Assembly (NCBI GenBank): GCA_964631205.1
Contig: CAZVWU010000001.1
Span: 128,738 to 192,737 of the forward strand
Direction: 5' to 3'
Source: CAYYYJ01 sp964631205
Lineage (GTDB): Archaea; Aenigmatarchaeota; Aenigmatarchaeia; QMZP01; JACQNV01
Length of the DNA stretch: 64,000 nt
The notes under the pieces were generated by a model that made no database searches, had not been told where the DNA came from, and worked only from the letters and a program-made list of their open reading frames with translations. Below, in pieces: positions 15,495-23,339 of the stretch. Positions within the stretch are counted from its first letter, which is position 1. Each line of letters begins with the position of its first letter. Position numbers and translations under genes: made by a program.

Positions 15495-16835
15495 ATGAAA
15501 AAAACAGTAAGGCATGAGCTGAAAAAAGAACTCACCCTTTTTAACACAGTCCTTCTCGGAATCGGCATAATCCTTGGGGCAGGTGTGTACGCCCTTATAG
15601 GGGTTGGAGCAGGCACAGCAGGCGACATGCTCTGGCTGGCCTTTGTAATAGCTGCAATAATAGCCATTTTTACAGGGTTGAGCTATGCCGAGCTTTCCAG
15701 TGTATTTTCAAAAGAAGCAGCTGAGTATAACTACACTAAAAAAGCGTTTGGAAGGAACTGGCTGTCTTTTTTTGTGAGCTGGATGCTGATAATTGCAGGC
15801 ATAGTGGCCGCTGCGACAGTGTCCCTTGGTTTTGCAGGTTATTTCTCCTTCCTGTTTGGCGGAAACCTGAACCTGATAGCGTTAAGCTTAGTTATTGCGA
15901 TGACCGGATTGAATTATCTTGGGATGAAAGATTCTGCAAGATTCAACAATATCGCCTCTATTATAGAAGCTTCAGGCCTTCTGCTTGTCATAGCAATCTT
16001 CTTTATTTTTACAGGCTCCAACAACCCAAATGTAAATTTCTTCCAACTGCCGCCGGCAGGGTTTGCAGGCCTGATGTCTGCGGTTGCACTCATATTCTTT
16101 GCTTATATCGGTTTTGAAAGCATAGTAAACCTTTCAGAGGAAGTCAAGAATCCAAAAAATATTGTCCCAAAGGCCCTTATCATTTCAATAGCCATCTCAA
16201 CTGTGCTCTATATCCTTGTTTCAATCTCGGCTGTTGGAATTTTAGGTTCAGACGCTTTGTCAAAATCAAAAGCCCCCTTGACAGAGGCAGTTTCAAAATC
16301 AATACCAGACGCAACCCTGCTAATGTCGATAATTGCTTTGTTTGCAACAGGGAATACTGTATTGATTTCAATGATAGTTGTGTCCAGAATATTCTATGGC
16401 ATGGCGCGCCAGCGCTCCCTACCAAAAATATTTTCTGGGATAGGGAGAACAGGAACCCCCTACTTTTCTGTATTAATAGTCGGTCTGATTACAGCCGCCT
16501 TCGCCTATTTAGGAAACCTGAAATTTATAGCATCTGTCACAGACTTGGGGATATTTATTGTGTATTTTTTTGTAAATATGGCCCTGATAAAACTCAGGTA
16601 TTCAAAATCGTGTGCGCCAGCACACGAGATGCAGCGCACATCTCGTGCAGATGCTGCACGAGGCTACAAACCCCGCTTCAAAAGCCCGAGCATAGGAAGA
16701 TTCCCTTTCCTTGCTTTCCTTGGCTTGCTCGCATCCTTCATCATGTTTTTCTATTTTGAACTGAATGTCTGGCTTCTAGAGATAGCTGTTATAGCTACCG
16801 GTTTACTGATCTTCTGGTTATTTAGAGAGAATTGA
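15495..16835 (+). CDS. APC-superfamily amino acid permease with palindromic insert
   Basis: A 446-aa membrane protein with about 12 membrane segments. The first segment carries the APC signature GIGIILGAGVYALIGV, where the unwound helix binds the amino acid. Residues about 374-392 between segments 10 and 11 (SCAPAHEMQRTSRADAARG) do not look like the family, in which the KLRYSK segment leads straight to the RPFKxP-like KPRFKSP stretch. This piece is encoded by three overlapping DNA palindromes at 16608-16662. Substrate unknown. Confidence 0.88.
   Translation: MKKTVRHELKKELTLFNTVLLGIGIILGAGVYALIGVGAGTAGDMLWLAFVIAAIIAIFTGLSYAELSSVFSKEAAEYNYTKKAFGRNWLSFFVSWMLIIAGIVAAATVSLGFAGYFSFLFGGNLNLIALSLVIAMTGLNYLGMKDSARFNNIASIIEASGLLLVIAIFFIFTGSNNPNVNFFQLPPAGFAGLMSAVALIFFAYIGFESIVNLSEEVKNPKNIVPKALIISIAISTVLYILVSISAVGILGSDALSKSKAPLTEAVSKSIPDATLLMSIIALFATGNTVLISMIVVSRIFYGMARQRSLPKIFSGIGRTGTPYFSVLIVGLITAAFAYLGNLKFIASVTDLGIFIVYFFVNMALIKLRYSKSCAPAHEMQRTSRADAARGYKPRFKSPSIGRFPFLAFLGLLASFIMFFYFELNVWLLEIAVIATGLLIFWLFREN
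16608..16662 (+). repeat. Three overlapping hairpins inside the APC permease gene
   Basis: Three perfect inverted repeats follow each other: TCGTGTGC/GCACACGA (16608-16627), CACGAGATG/CATCTCGTG (16623-16647) and CTCGTGCA/TGCACGAG (16642-16662). Each shares an arm with the next, so only alternating stems can form at once. The block is a multiple of three in effect and is translated as a linker between membrane segments. It looks like an in-frame insertion of a palindromic element. Confidence 0.75.
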
Positions 16836-16924
16836 CCGAATGTCATTATTCCTCAGAAAAGAAGTGCCTTTATAGCCTTTATAAGAATGGAAAATAAATA
16901 TATTTATAGTGGAGGTGGATTTCT

Positions 16925-17080
16925 ATGAAGCTTTCAAAAACAGTTATGGGTGTGCCAGCAGTAGTTGTCGGCTTATTGATTGCATTGACTCAGTATATGG
17001 GGTTGCCTGGCTATCTGCAATATGTCTGGGCTGTTCTAGTACTCTTGTGGGGCGTCCTAGCCTTATCATCCAAAAAATAA
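16925..17080 (+). CDS. Small two-segment membrane protein, 51 aa
   Basis: A short gene with a good ribosome binding site (GGAGGTGG, 8 bp before the start). The protein has two hydrophobic segments (GVPAVVVGLLIALTQ and YVWAVLVLLWGVLAL) and a lysine end. It resembles the 59-aa protein at 57347 in size, helix pair and the shared pattern VLLxGVxAL, which suggests a small family. Function unknown. Confidence 0.65.
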   Translation: MKLSKTVMGVPAVVVGLLIALTQYMGLPGYLQYVWAVLVLLWGVLALSSKK

Positions 17081-17135
17081 GCCATTTTTTTAAATTCAAT
17101 TTTCTATTATAAGTCTTTGCCTTATTCAGATAATT

Positions 17136-18068
17136 TTAACTAATCACATAGTTTAAAGCATCCTGTATAATGCTTACCTCTATAACATCTATTCCACTAA
17201 CACTCACCTTCTGTCCTTTCGGGACAAGAAACCTCGAAGCCCCCTGGTTTTTGGCAGCCTGTGCCTTTGACTCAACCCCCCCAACCTGCCCTATTGTCCC
17301 GTCAGTTTCTATTGTGCCGGTCATCAGCGTCCCGCTGCTTAAGCTCCTGCCTAGAAGAGATGCATAAATTGTCGCAGTTATAGCTCCGCCTGCAGAAGGG
17401 CCGTCCACAGTGACTATATCTCCAACCTGGTTTACAAAACTCACATCAATATCTTTGTCAGCCACTGATACTTTGCTTAATTTACTGGCAACTGCTGCAG
17501 CAAGCCTTATGGAATCCTGAGCCCCGCTCTTCAGCTCCACATTTTTTATGTTGACTGACAACAATCCTGTCCCCTTTGGCAGTATTTTCACTTCGAGCGG
17601 AATTATCGCGCCTCCCCCATCACTTTTAACAGCAGCAACGAAATAGTTTTTGGTTAATGGGGTGAGCGAAACTATCTCCTGTTCCTTTGTCTGTATATCA
17701 CCTTTCAGCTTGCTAACATTACCTTCAAGCAGGCTGATAGAATCTGCCCTTCTCCTGAGCTCAACTATCTGCCTGCTTATTATGTCTTTTTGGTCAAAAA
17801 TGGTAAAGTTAAGCGCTGTGATATTTCTTGTTTGTACATTTATTACATTAGTCTGGTTTTCAACTGTGGCTTCCAAACCGCCTATCGTGTTTTCCTGGCC
17901 CTCAATTGATAGAGTTTTATTTTCTATGTCAGCCTTCTGGATGCTTATTATTCCAGCCTTTGTCTGAGTGTCCTGGTAAAATAAAATGGTTGCTGAAGAA
18001 AACATCGCCGTTGTGGAGACTAAAAGAATTAAGATTATTTTAATTTTTAGCTCGAGGCTCCCAACCAT
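17136..18068 (-). CDS. Membrane-anchored Lon-like (S16) protease
   Basis: A 310-aa protein with one N-terminal membrane segment (residues 8-30), a predicted coiled coil rich in Asn, Gln and Glu (about 35-135), and a C-terminal Lon-type proteolytic domain. The catalytic Ser lies in DGPSAGGA (about residue 224) and the Lys in GGVESKAQAAK (about 267), the Ser-Lys dyad of family S16. There is no ATPase domain. The protease domain is probably outside the membrane. It follows rpl11 on the same strand after a 58-bp gap. Confidence 0.82.
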   Translation of the reverse strand: MVGSLELKIKIILILLVSTTAMFSSATILFYQDTQTKAGIISIQKADIENKTLSIEGQENTIGGLEATVENQTNVINVQTRNITALNFTIFDQKDIISRQIVELRRRADSISLLEGNVSKLKGDIQTKEQEIVSLTPLTKNYFVAAVKSDGGGAIIPLEVKILPKGTGLLSVNIKNVELKSGAQDSIRLAAAVASKLSKVSVADKDIDVSFVNQVGDIVTVDGPSAGGAITATIYASLLGRSLSSGTLMTGTIETDGTIGQVGGVESKAQAAKNQGASRFLVPKGQKVSVSGIDVIEVSIIQDALNYVIS

Positions 18069-18126
18069 ATAGATATAAATTAGTTTGTTTTATATAAATT
18101 TTAAAAAATAGGGTTGTTTTCAGGTC

Positions 18127-18717
18127 TTACTTACCCTTTTTAATTTTCCTCTTCTTTTTCTCCTCTTTCTTTGCTGGAGGCGCCCCCTTTGCTGCCACAG
18201 GCGCTCCGGGTACAGCAGGCACTGGTGCAGCTCCAGGAGCTGCAGGCGTGGCAGGGGCTTCAGCCGCCTCGACTTTCTTGACCTCCCTTTTCTTGCCTAG
18301 CAAAGCCTTTCCTTCTTCCCCTATGGAAACGCCCATGCTCCTGCAGGTGCCTAAAACCTGCTTAACATAATTTTCTTCATCATATCCGAATTTTGTTTTA
18401 GCAATGAGCTTGACCTGGTCCATTGAAATATTACCTACCCATTCCTGGCCTGCAAATGCAGACCCGGCCTCGACCTTTGCCTCTTTCCTTATCAAGGCTG
18501 CGACAGGCGGCTTCCCAACCTCAATAGTGAATGTTTTGTTTGGCCCAACAATAATTTTCACAGGAACCTGCATGCCTTTCAGGCTCGAAGTCTGCTTGTT
18601 TATCTCCTCGACAACTTTTCCCACCGGCAGACCCAAAGGCGATAATGCGGGCCCTATAGGCGGAGCTGCTGTTGCCTTCCCGCCTTCCACCATCACAGAA
18701 ACTGATTGGGATACCAT
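18127..18717 (-). CDS. rpl11: Ribosomal protein L11 (uL11)
   Basis: Large-subunit stalk-base protein that binds the GTPase centre of 23S rRNA. Residues 1-140 are a typical uL11 (GGKATAAPPIGPALSPLG, the proline-rich linker region, then MDQVKLIAKTKFGYDEEN). The last 50 residues are an Ala/Pro-rich linker ending in a Lys/Arg-rich tail, which is longer than in most archaea. It lies downstream of spt5 in the common secE-spt5-rpl11 order. Confidence 0.96.
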   Translation of the reverse strand: MVSQSVSVMVEGGKATAAPPIGPALSPLGLPVGKVVEEINKQTSSLKGMQVPVKIIVGPNKTFTIEVGKPPVAALIRKEAKVEAGSAFAGQEWVGNISMDQVKLIAKTKFGYDEENYVKQVLGTCRSMGVSIGEEGKALLGKKREVKKVEAAEAPATPAAPGAAPVPAVPGAPVAAKGAPPAKKEEKKKRKIKKGK

Positions 18718-18761
18718 ATAATTAGCTCACATTTTATTTGATAATTTAAATAGGTTATTTA

Positions 18762-19280
18762 TTACCCAACGCTCTTCTTCAAGTCCTCGAAAGAAAATCT
18801 CCTGTTCTCCTTCTTGCTTTCTGCAGCTGCCTGAGCAACCTCTATCTTTGCGCCTTTCTTCAGAATTTTAATCATATCCACTGAAATTGTCATTGGGATC
18901 GGTATCGCGCCTTCCCTCAACTCTATTGTTACCTCATCCTTTGTCTTGTCAATTCTGGTAACAACCCCTTTGTCGCCTTTAAATGCGCCTCCAACAATCT
19001 CAACCTCGTCCCCAATATCAACTGCGACTTTTTTGACCTCGAGGAATTTTTGTATATCCGATAAATTTATCGGCTTCTCCAGGAAGCTTCTTATATGCAT
19101 CATTCCCTGAGCAGCCTTATGGATATCAGTAAGGTTCCCTTCGGCAAAAATATATCCTTTTAACTCTGCCGGATGTAAAATCGCCTTCACATCCAATGCC
19201 TGGTTTCTTACATTGAGGGCAAGCATATCAACTACCATATCTTCCCTTCTAGAAGTCGTCCTTATAGTATATATTGGCAT
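18762..19280 (-). CDS. spt5: Transcription elongation factor Spt5 (NusG family)
   Basis: Processivity factor that binds the RNA polymerase clamp with Spt4. The 172 aa contain the NGN domain (MPIYTIRTTSRREDMV, then LKGYIFAEG) and a KOW domain near residue 85-120 (IGDEVEIVGGAFKGDKGVV). A Lys-rich tail follows. Its partner spt4 is at 38878. The 82-bp gap to secE holds a copy of the intron-like repeat. Confidence 0.95.
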   Translation of the reverse strand: MPIYTIRTTSRREDMVVDMLALNVRNQALDVKAILHPAELKGYIFAEGNLTDIHKAAQGMMHIRSFLEKPINLSDIQKFLEVKKVAVDIGDEVEIVGGAFKGDKGVVTRIDKTKDEVTIELREGAIPIPMTISVDMIKILKKGAKIEVAQAAAESKKENRRFSFEDLKKSVG

Positions 19281-19285
19281 TATAC

Positions 19286-19338
19286 CCCTTTCTTTTCCAA
19301 AAAGAAAAGCCTTATAACCCGAAAGAAAAGGGTTTACT
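19286..19338 (+). repeat. Intron-like repeat, intergenic copy
   Basis: Reads CCCTTTCTTTTCC, AAAAAGAAAA, a 10-12 nt spacer ending in CCC, then GAAAGAAAAGGGTTTACTA. The architecture and most bases match the copy in the metallophosphoesterase gene (22515-22570, ending AAAGAAAAGGGTTTAGTA) and the T-loop introns. It lies between secE and spt5 in opposite orientation to their transcription, and does not interrupt a reading frame. Confidence 0.65.
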
Positions 19339-19362
19339 AAAGCTCTTTCTTATCGAATCTAA

Positions 19363-19530
19363 CTATAGACCTGTTAATATGAAAGCAAGATAAATCACAA
19401 ACCCTATTGTGCCTATCAATGCAATCCCTGCAAAAGATATCTTCGTTGTTGTTTTAAATTCATCCTTCCCCGGTTTCCTGGCTATCTGCATAACCCTTTT
19501 ATATTCAGCCAGTTTTTCCTTAAGATTCAT
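19363..19530 (-). CDS. secE: Protein translocase subunit SecE (Sec61 gamma)
   Basis: A 55-aa single-span subunit of the Sec channel, too short for default ORF searches. The amphipathic N-terminal helix (LKEKLAEYKRVMQIARKPGK) leads through DEFKTTTKISF into one membrane helix (AGIALIGTIGFVIYLAFIL). This is the normal archaeal SecE pattern. The position between ftsZ and spt5 on the same strand is also typical of archaea. Confidence 0.93.
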   Translation of the reverse strand: MNLKEKLAEYKRVMQIARKPGKDEFKTTTKISFAGIALIGTIGFVIYLAFILTGL

Positions 19531-19647
19531 ATATTATTTGTATAGATTAACATGGTTGGCTATTTAAAGGTTAATCAGAAGTGAGTTATAAAGTAAACGT
19601 CAGGCACAGGAAAGATTTTCGAAGAACTGGGCTGTGCAGACCCATCC

Positions 19648-20763
19648 TCACTTATCATCAATAAAATCAACGCCCAAAATCTTTTCTATTTCCTTCTGCT
19701 TCTCAGATGTGTACGTCCTTTGAGGCCCATAAATCTGATTGGACCTTACCCCTGTTACAATAAGCATAGACCTTATATTGTCCCCCATTGCCTTATCCAC
19801 CATAGCACCCCATATGATCTTTGCATCCGGGCTTATTTTGGAAGCCACATTTTCAACGATTTCCTGGCATTCCCTTATCGTAATGTCCAGGCCCCCTGAA
19901 ACATTTATTAATGCTCCAGTAGCCCCATTAATATCCACATCCAGCAAAGGATTATTCAAGGACTTTTCTACAGACTCTACAGCCCTGTTGTCTGTGTCAG
20001 ACTCCCCCATCCCTATCATTGCAAGACCGCCAGATCCCATCACAGCCCTGATGTCAGCAAAATCCAGGTTTACAAGCCCGGGTTTTGTAATAAGCTCGGC
20101 TATACCCTTTACAGAATTGACAAGAATCTCATCTGCAACCTTGAAGGCTGTTGTGATTGAAACATCAGGAACTATTTCAAGCAGCTTATCGTTTGGAATG
20201 ACTATCAATGTGTCAACAGTTGTCTCCATGTTCTCCAAGCCAATCTGCGCATTTGCAAACCTAGACCTCCCTTCCATTGCAAAAGGCAATGTGACAATCC
20301 CAACAGTCAATATCCCAAGCTTTTTTGCAACATCTGCGACTACAGGAGCTGCACCTGTCCCTGTACCTCCACCAAGGCCGCATGCAATAAAAACCAAGTC
20401 AGCCCCATCAAGAGCCCTTTTTATATCCTCCCTTGACTCTTTTGCAGCCTCCATCCCTATTTTTGGATCTGCGCCTGCCCCCAATCCAGAGGTCAATTCC
20501 CTGCCAACCAAGATCTTCTTGTCAGCATCAGTATAAAGTAAGTCCTGCGCATCTGTATTCACTGCAATTGTCTCTGCGCCGACTATGCCAACCTGCATCA
20601 GCCGGGAAATAGTATTGTTTCCTGAACCACCCACGCCGACAACTTTTATCTCAGCCTTCCTGGATTCCAAAATCTTCCTAAGCTCCTCATCTTCGGGTCT
20701 ATTAAAAGTAGGCTGACTCTTTTCTGCTGATAAAGCAGAATCAATTATTGACTCCACTGCCAT
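19648..20763 (-). CDS. ftsZ: Cell division GTPase FtsZ
   Basis: Tubulin homologue that forms the division ring. The 371 aa contain the tubulin signature GGGTGTGAAPV, the nucleotide-contacting NTDAQDL and GGSGNN segments, and the T7-loop region near NLDFADIRAVM. The N-terminal 35 residues are a non-conserved extension, as in archaeal FtsZ1. It is the first gene of the ftsZ-secE-spt5-rpl11 group. Confidence 0.96.
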   Translation of the reverse strand: MAVESIIDSALSAEKSQPTFNRPEDEELRKILESRKAEIKVVGVGGSGNNTISRLMQVGIVGAETIAVNTDAQDLLYTDADKKILVGRELTSGLGAGADPKIGMEAAKESREDIKRALDGADLVFIACGLGGGTGTGAAPVVADVAKKLGILTVGIVTLPFAMEGRSRFANAQIGLENMETTVDTLIVIPNDKLLEIVPDVSITTAFKVADEILVNSVKGIAELITKPGLVNLDFADIRAVMGSGGLAMIGMGESDTDNRAVESVEKSLNNPLLDVDINGATGALINVSGGLDITIRECQEIVENVASKISPDAKIIWGAMVDKAMGDNIRSMLIVTGVRSNQIYGPQRTYTSEKQKEIEKILGVDFIDDK

Positions 20764-20908
20764 GTTACATCCTTAATCAGTAAAATATTATGTAATTTAT
20801 AAGCAATTAAGATTTAAATAGCTTAAAATTTTCCATTTCTTTTCAAAAGGGGGTTTTCTTTTTTATCGACTATCCTGAATTCCATAAAATATATCCTGCT
20901 TAATTTTC

Positions 20909-21592
20909 CTATTTCTTTTCAATTTCAAGTTTTTCTTTTTTATCCTCATTTTTCTTTTCGTCAGATTCAAATTTCACATTTTTTATCTCCTTTACCCATT
21001 TAAGCATGCTTTTTTCAACTATCTGTTCTATCATTTTATTCGGTTTCTTAAGCCTGATTTTTGCTGTTTCTCCATCAACAGAGCTCTCAGCTTCAATTGC
21101 TAGGTGCCTTAAAACAGCCCCGACTTTTTCTTTCAACAATTTTATTTCATCCAAAAGTTTGACCTTATATACAACATCTCTCCCTGCCAACGGATGATTA
21201 AAATCGACCCTTACCCTTCCTCCCGAGACAGATTGTATCTTGCAATTCCTGCCGTCTATATTGACAAAAGCCCCCGGCACAGGGTTTAGTTTCTGCTCAT
21301 AGAATTTTGCAATGGAAATTATCTGCACAAGCTTCGGATCCCTTCTCCCAAACCCCTTGTCAGGCTTCAGCTCAAACTCCTTTTCCTCCCCCACCTTCAT
21401 CTCCTTTAACATCTCCTCAACACCACTGATAACAGATTTTTCACCAATAACAACTAGCGCAGGCCCATAGTTGTGTTCCTTGTCAAATATCCCCTCTTTT
21501 TTAGCCAGCTCAGCATCTGTCAAATCAAAAATCTCTCCAGTGTCCTTAATCCTCCCAACAAATTCAATCTCAACAAAATCGCCGTCTTTCAT
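20909..21592 (-). CDS. FKBP-type peptidyl-prolyl isomerase (SlyD-like)
   Basis: A 227-aa folding helper. The FKBP domain starts at residue 1 (DFVEIEFVGRIKDTGEIFD) with the insert-in-flap domain at about 85-135 (FVNIDGRNCKIQSVSGGRV) and returns with NHPLAGRDVVYKVKLL, the SlyD layout. An additional 80-residue C-terminal charged domain rich in Lys and Glu follows, as in archaeal long-type FKBPs. Cytoplasmic. Confidence 0.92.
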   Translation of the reverse strand: MKDGDFVEIEFVGRIKDTGEIFDLTDAELAKKEGIFDKEHNYGPALVVIGEKSVISGVEEMLKEMKVGEEKEFELKPDKGFGRRDPKLVQIISIAKFYEQKLNPVPGAFVNIDGRNCKIQSVSGGRVRVDFNHPLAGRDVVYKVKLLDEIKLLKEKVGAVLRHLAIEAESSVDGETAKIRLKKPNKMIEQIVEKSMLKWVKEIKNVKFESDEKKNEDKKEKLEIEKK

Positions 21593-21642
21593 ATTACCGT
21601 AAATTTGAACTATATTTTATAAATACTCAAATAGCCGGGATA

Positions 21643-22113
21643 TTAGCCGTGATAATTCTCAGCCTTCAGCTCCTTCTGGACATCTATTTCCTTCCATCCT
21701 TTCTCAAGCGCCTCGAAAAATAAGAACAGCTTTTGCTCCATGTCAGACCAGATGTCAAAAATCTTTTTTATGAACTGGGCATCTTCCTCCCTTTTATGCG
21801 AGAACCTCAATTTCAGCCCATTATAATGGAGCTCATTAAGCTGCTTGTACAGTTCAAACCCCTGACCGGAAACATCCTTTATCATGTGCTCCTGATATAG
21901 AAGGTTTGCATCGCTGCCTTCCCCTGTGAACATGATAGATTCCAAAACTTTCATCAGATCATAGAGCTGCTCAGTTATGGAATTCCTGATTGCCTGCAAT
22001 AGTATCACAGGCTCCTTGTCCTTTTCAACCTCTATTTCCAGCCTCTCGATCAGCTTTCCCAAATCAGGCAAATTGTATTTTTTCCTCAATTTGTTATAAT
22101 TGTTCGCTGTCAT
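21643..22113 (-). CDS. Conserved-looking helical protein, 156 aa
   Basis: A protein made of long amphipathic helices (LGKLIERLEIEVEKDKEP, then ITEQLYDLMKVLESIMF) without membrane segments. The sequence looks like an archaeal conserved hypothetical, but I cannot name a family. It is followed by the FKBP gene on the same strand (50-bp gap) and divergent from the metallophosphoesterase. Confidence 0.6.
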   Translation of the reverse strand: MTANNYNKLRKKYNLPDLGKLIERLEIEVEKDKEPVILLQAIRNSITEQLYDLMKVLESIMFTGEGSDANLLYQEHMIKDVSGQGFELYKQLNELHYNGLKLRFSHKREEDAQFIKKIFDIWSDMEQKLFLFFEALEKGWKEIDVQKELKAENYHG

Positions 22114-22176
22114 ACACAGTAAATCAGAATAGCTTTGTTTTTAAGATAATATATAACCACCAGGCTTATCTTATTT

Positions 22177-23016
22177 ATGGTGCTGAAATTTATAACCAAT
22201 GAGACTGCTTTAACATTCAATAAAAACCTCGTGATAGCTGATCTCCACATAGGGATAGAAAAAGAGCTTTATGATGCTGGGATAAAGGTGCCTACACAAA
22301 CTGATAAAATCAAGGACAGGATAGATCATCTAATTAAAAAAACAAAAGCAAAAAGACTAATAATTATAGGAGATATAAAACACCAGGTTCCGGGGGTGAG
22401 CCTCCAGGAGCTGAGGGAAATCCCGGATTTCTTCAAAAACTTTTCAGAAAAGATTGAGACCCATATCTGCTTGGGAAACCATGACAGTGAAATACCAGCA
22501 TTGGTTGAAAATTCAGCCCTTTCTTTTCCCGAAAAGAAAGGTTTGAGATCCCAAAGAAAAGGGTTTAGTAGTGGAGTTCAGATACATGGCACAGATGGGT
22601 TCAGGCTGAGTGATGCCTACATAATGCACGGGCACAGCTGGCCGAAAAAGGAGTTTCTTGGCTGCAAATATCTTATAATCTCACACACCCATCCCTTAAT
22701 CGAGATAAGGGACAAACTTGGCTACAGATTTTCTGAAAGGGTTTGGGTAAGGGCATTATTCCAAAAAAAAGAGATTTTTAAAAAATACGGTATTGCTGGT
22801 AAAAGGTTACCTGAAATAATACTTATGCCTGCTTTTAATGATTTGTCTGGAGGAGTTTCTTTGAATATTGAAACAGGTAAAAGAAAAAAATTAACAGAAC
22901 AAACTTTTTTGGGCCCGATTACAAAATTGATAGACAAAAAGCAGACAGAGATTTTTCTTTTGGACGGGACATTTTTGGGAAAGCTGGTGGATTTGAAAAA
23001 AGGAGTTAATGTTTAG
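22177..23016 (+). CDS. Metallophosphoesterase with intron-like in-frame insert
   Basis: Calcineurin-like phosphoesterase of the archaeal YfcE/COG1407 type. The metal motifs are present: DLHIGIE, GDIKHQ, GNHDSE, GHSW and HTHP. Between VENSA and GVQIHG, about 18 extra residues (SFPEKKGLRSQRKGFSS) interrupt a stretch that is continuous in relatives. They are encoded by a 52-59 nt repeat nearly identical to the T-loop intron at the right edge of the window. Whether the insert is translated or spliced is open; the frame is kept either way. Function is probably a nucleotide or nucleic acid phosphoesterase. Confidence 0.85.
   Translation: MVLKFITNETALTFNKNLVIADLHIGIEKELYDAGIKVPTQTDKIKDRIDHLIKKTKAKRLIIIGDIKHQVPGVSLQELREIPDFFKNFSEKIETHICLGNHDSEIPALVENSALSFPEKKGLRSQRKGFSSGVQIHGTDGFRLSDAYIMHGHSWPKKEFLGCKYLIISHTHPLIEIRDKLGYRFSERVWVRALFQKKEIFKKYGIAGKRLPEIILMPAFNDLSGGVSLNIETGKRKKLTEQTFLGPITKLIDKKQTEIFLLDGTFLGKLVDLKKGVNV
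22512..22570 (+). repeat. Intron-like repeat inside a coding region
   Basis: Starting at TTCAGCCC this copy matches the 84-nt T-loop intron at 63956-63905 (minus strand) over about 50 nt: the first 29 bases are identical, then two changes, then GAGATCCCAAAGAAAA identical. The preceding bases TGAAAA equal the 3' end of both T-loop introns, so the junction TGAAAA-TTCAG equals that of a circularised intron. Confidence 0.8.
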
Positions 23017-23020
23017 GGCA

Positions 23021-23206
23021 TTATTTTTTTATTGCAAAGATCAGCAGTATGAAACCAATGACTGCAATAAGCCCGCCAGATATCTGCCTTGAGCTTGGAT
23101 CGAAAACAGAATCTAATTTGTATAGTTTAAGTGTTTCCTGCGGGAGCGCTAATAGTGCTATTCCGAGGATAAGAAGAATTATAGCAACGAGCTGTAGCTT
23201 TCTCAT
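23021..23206 (-). CDS. Small two-segment membrane protein, 61 aa
   Basis: The protein has two hydrophobic helices (LVAIILLILGIALLALP and GGLIAVIGFILLIFAI) joined by a polar loop (KLDSVFDPSSRQIS). No family recognised. It is convergent with the metallophosphoesterase, 4 bp apart, and divergent from the RNase Z gene. A small structural or regulatory membrane peptide is all that can be said. Confidence 0.55.
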   Translation of the reverse strand: MRKLQLVAIILLILGIALLALPQETLKLYKLDSVFDPSSRQISGGLIAVIGFILLIFAIKK

Positions 23207-23339
23207 CAGACCAATCCTATATAATATTGTTAGACTTGTATTTATTGATAATTGGGGTTTTGTTCTCTAACACATGCCTGCGAACAGCAATCTCCGGAGT
23301 TTTTATAATACAATTTATATCTATATGTTAGGGATCTAT

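Noticed and set aside
16909..17112. A 67-aa reading starting MEVDFYEAFKNSYG
   Set aside because: It is out of frame with the 51-aa membrane protein at 16925, which has the proper ribosome binding site and hydrophobic helices.
19560..19640. Extension of FtsZ or a small RNA between ftsZ and secE
   Set aside because: Only a weak GGGCTG...CAGACCC pairing is visible, with no frame continuing FtsZ; too little to call.
22512..22570. A spliceable BHB intron in the phosphoesterase mRNA
   Set aside because: I could not draw a central 4-bp helix with two 3-nt bulges at its ends. It is reported as a translated or at least in-frame insert instead.
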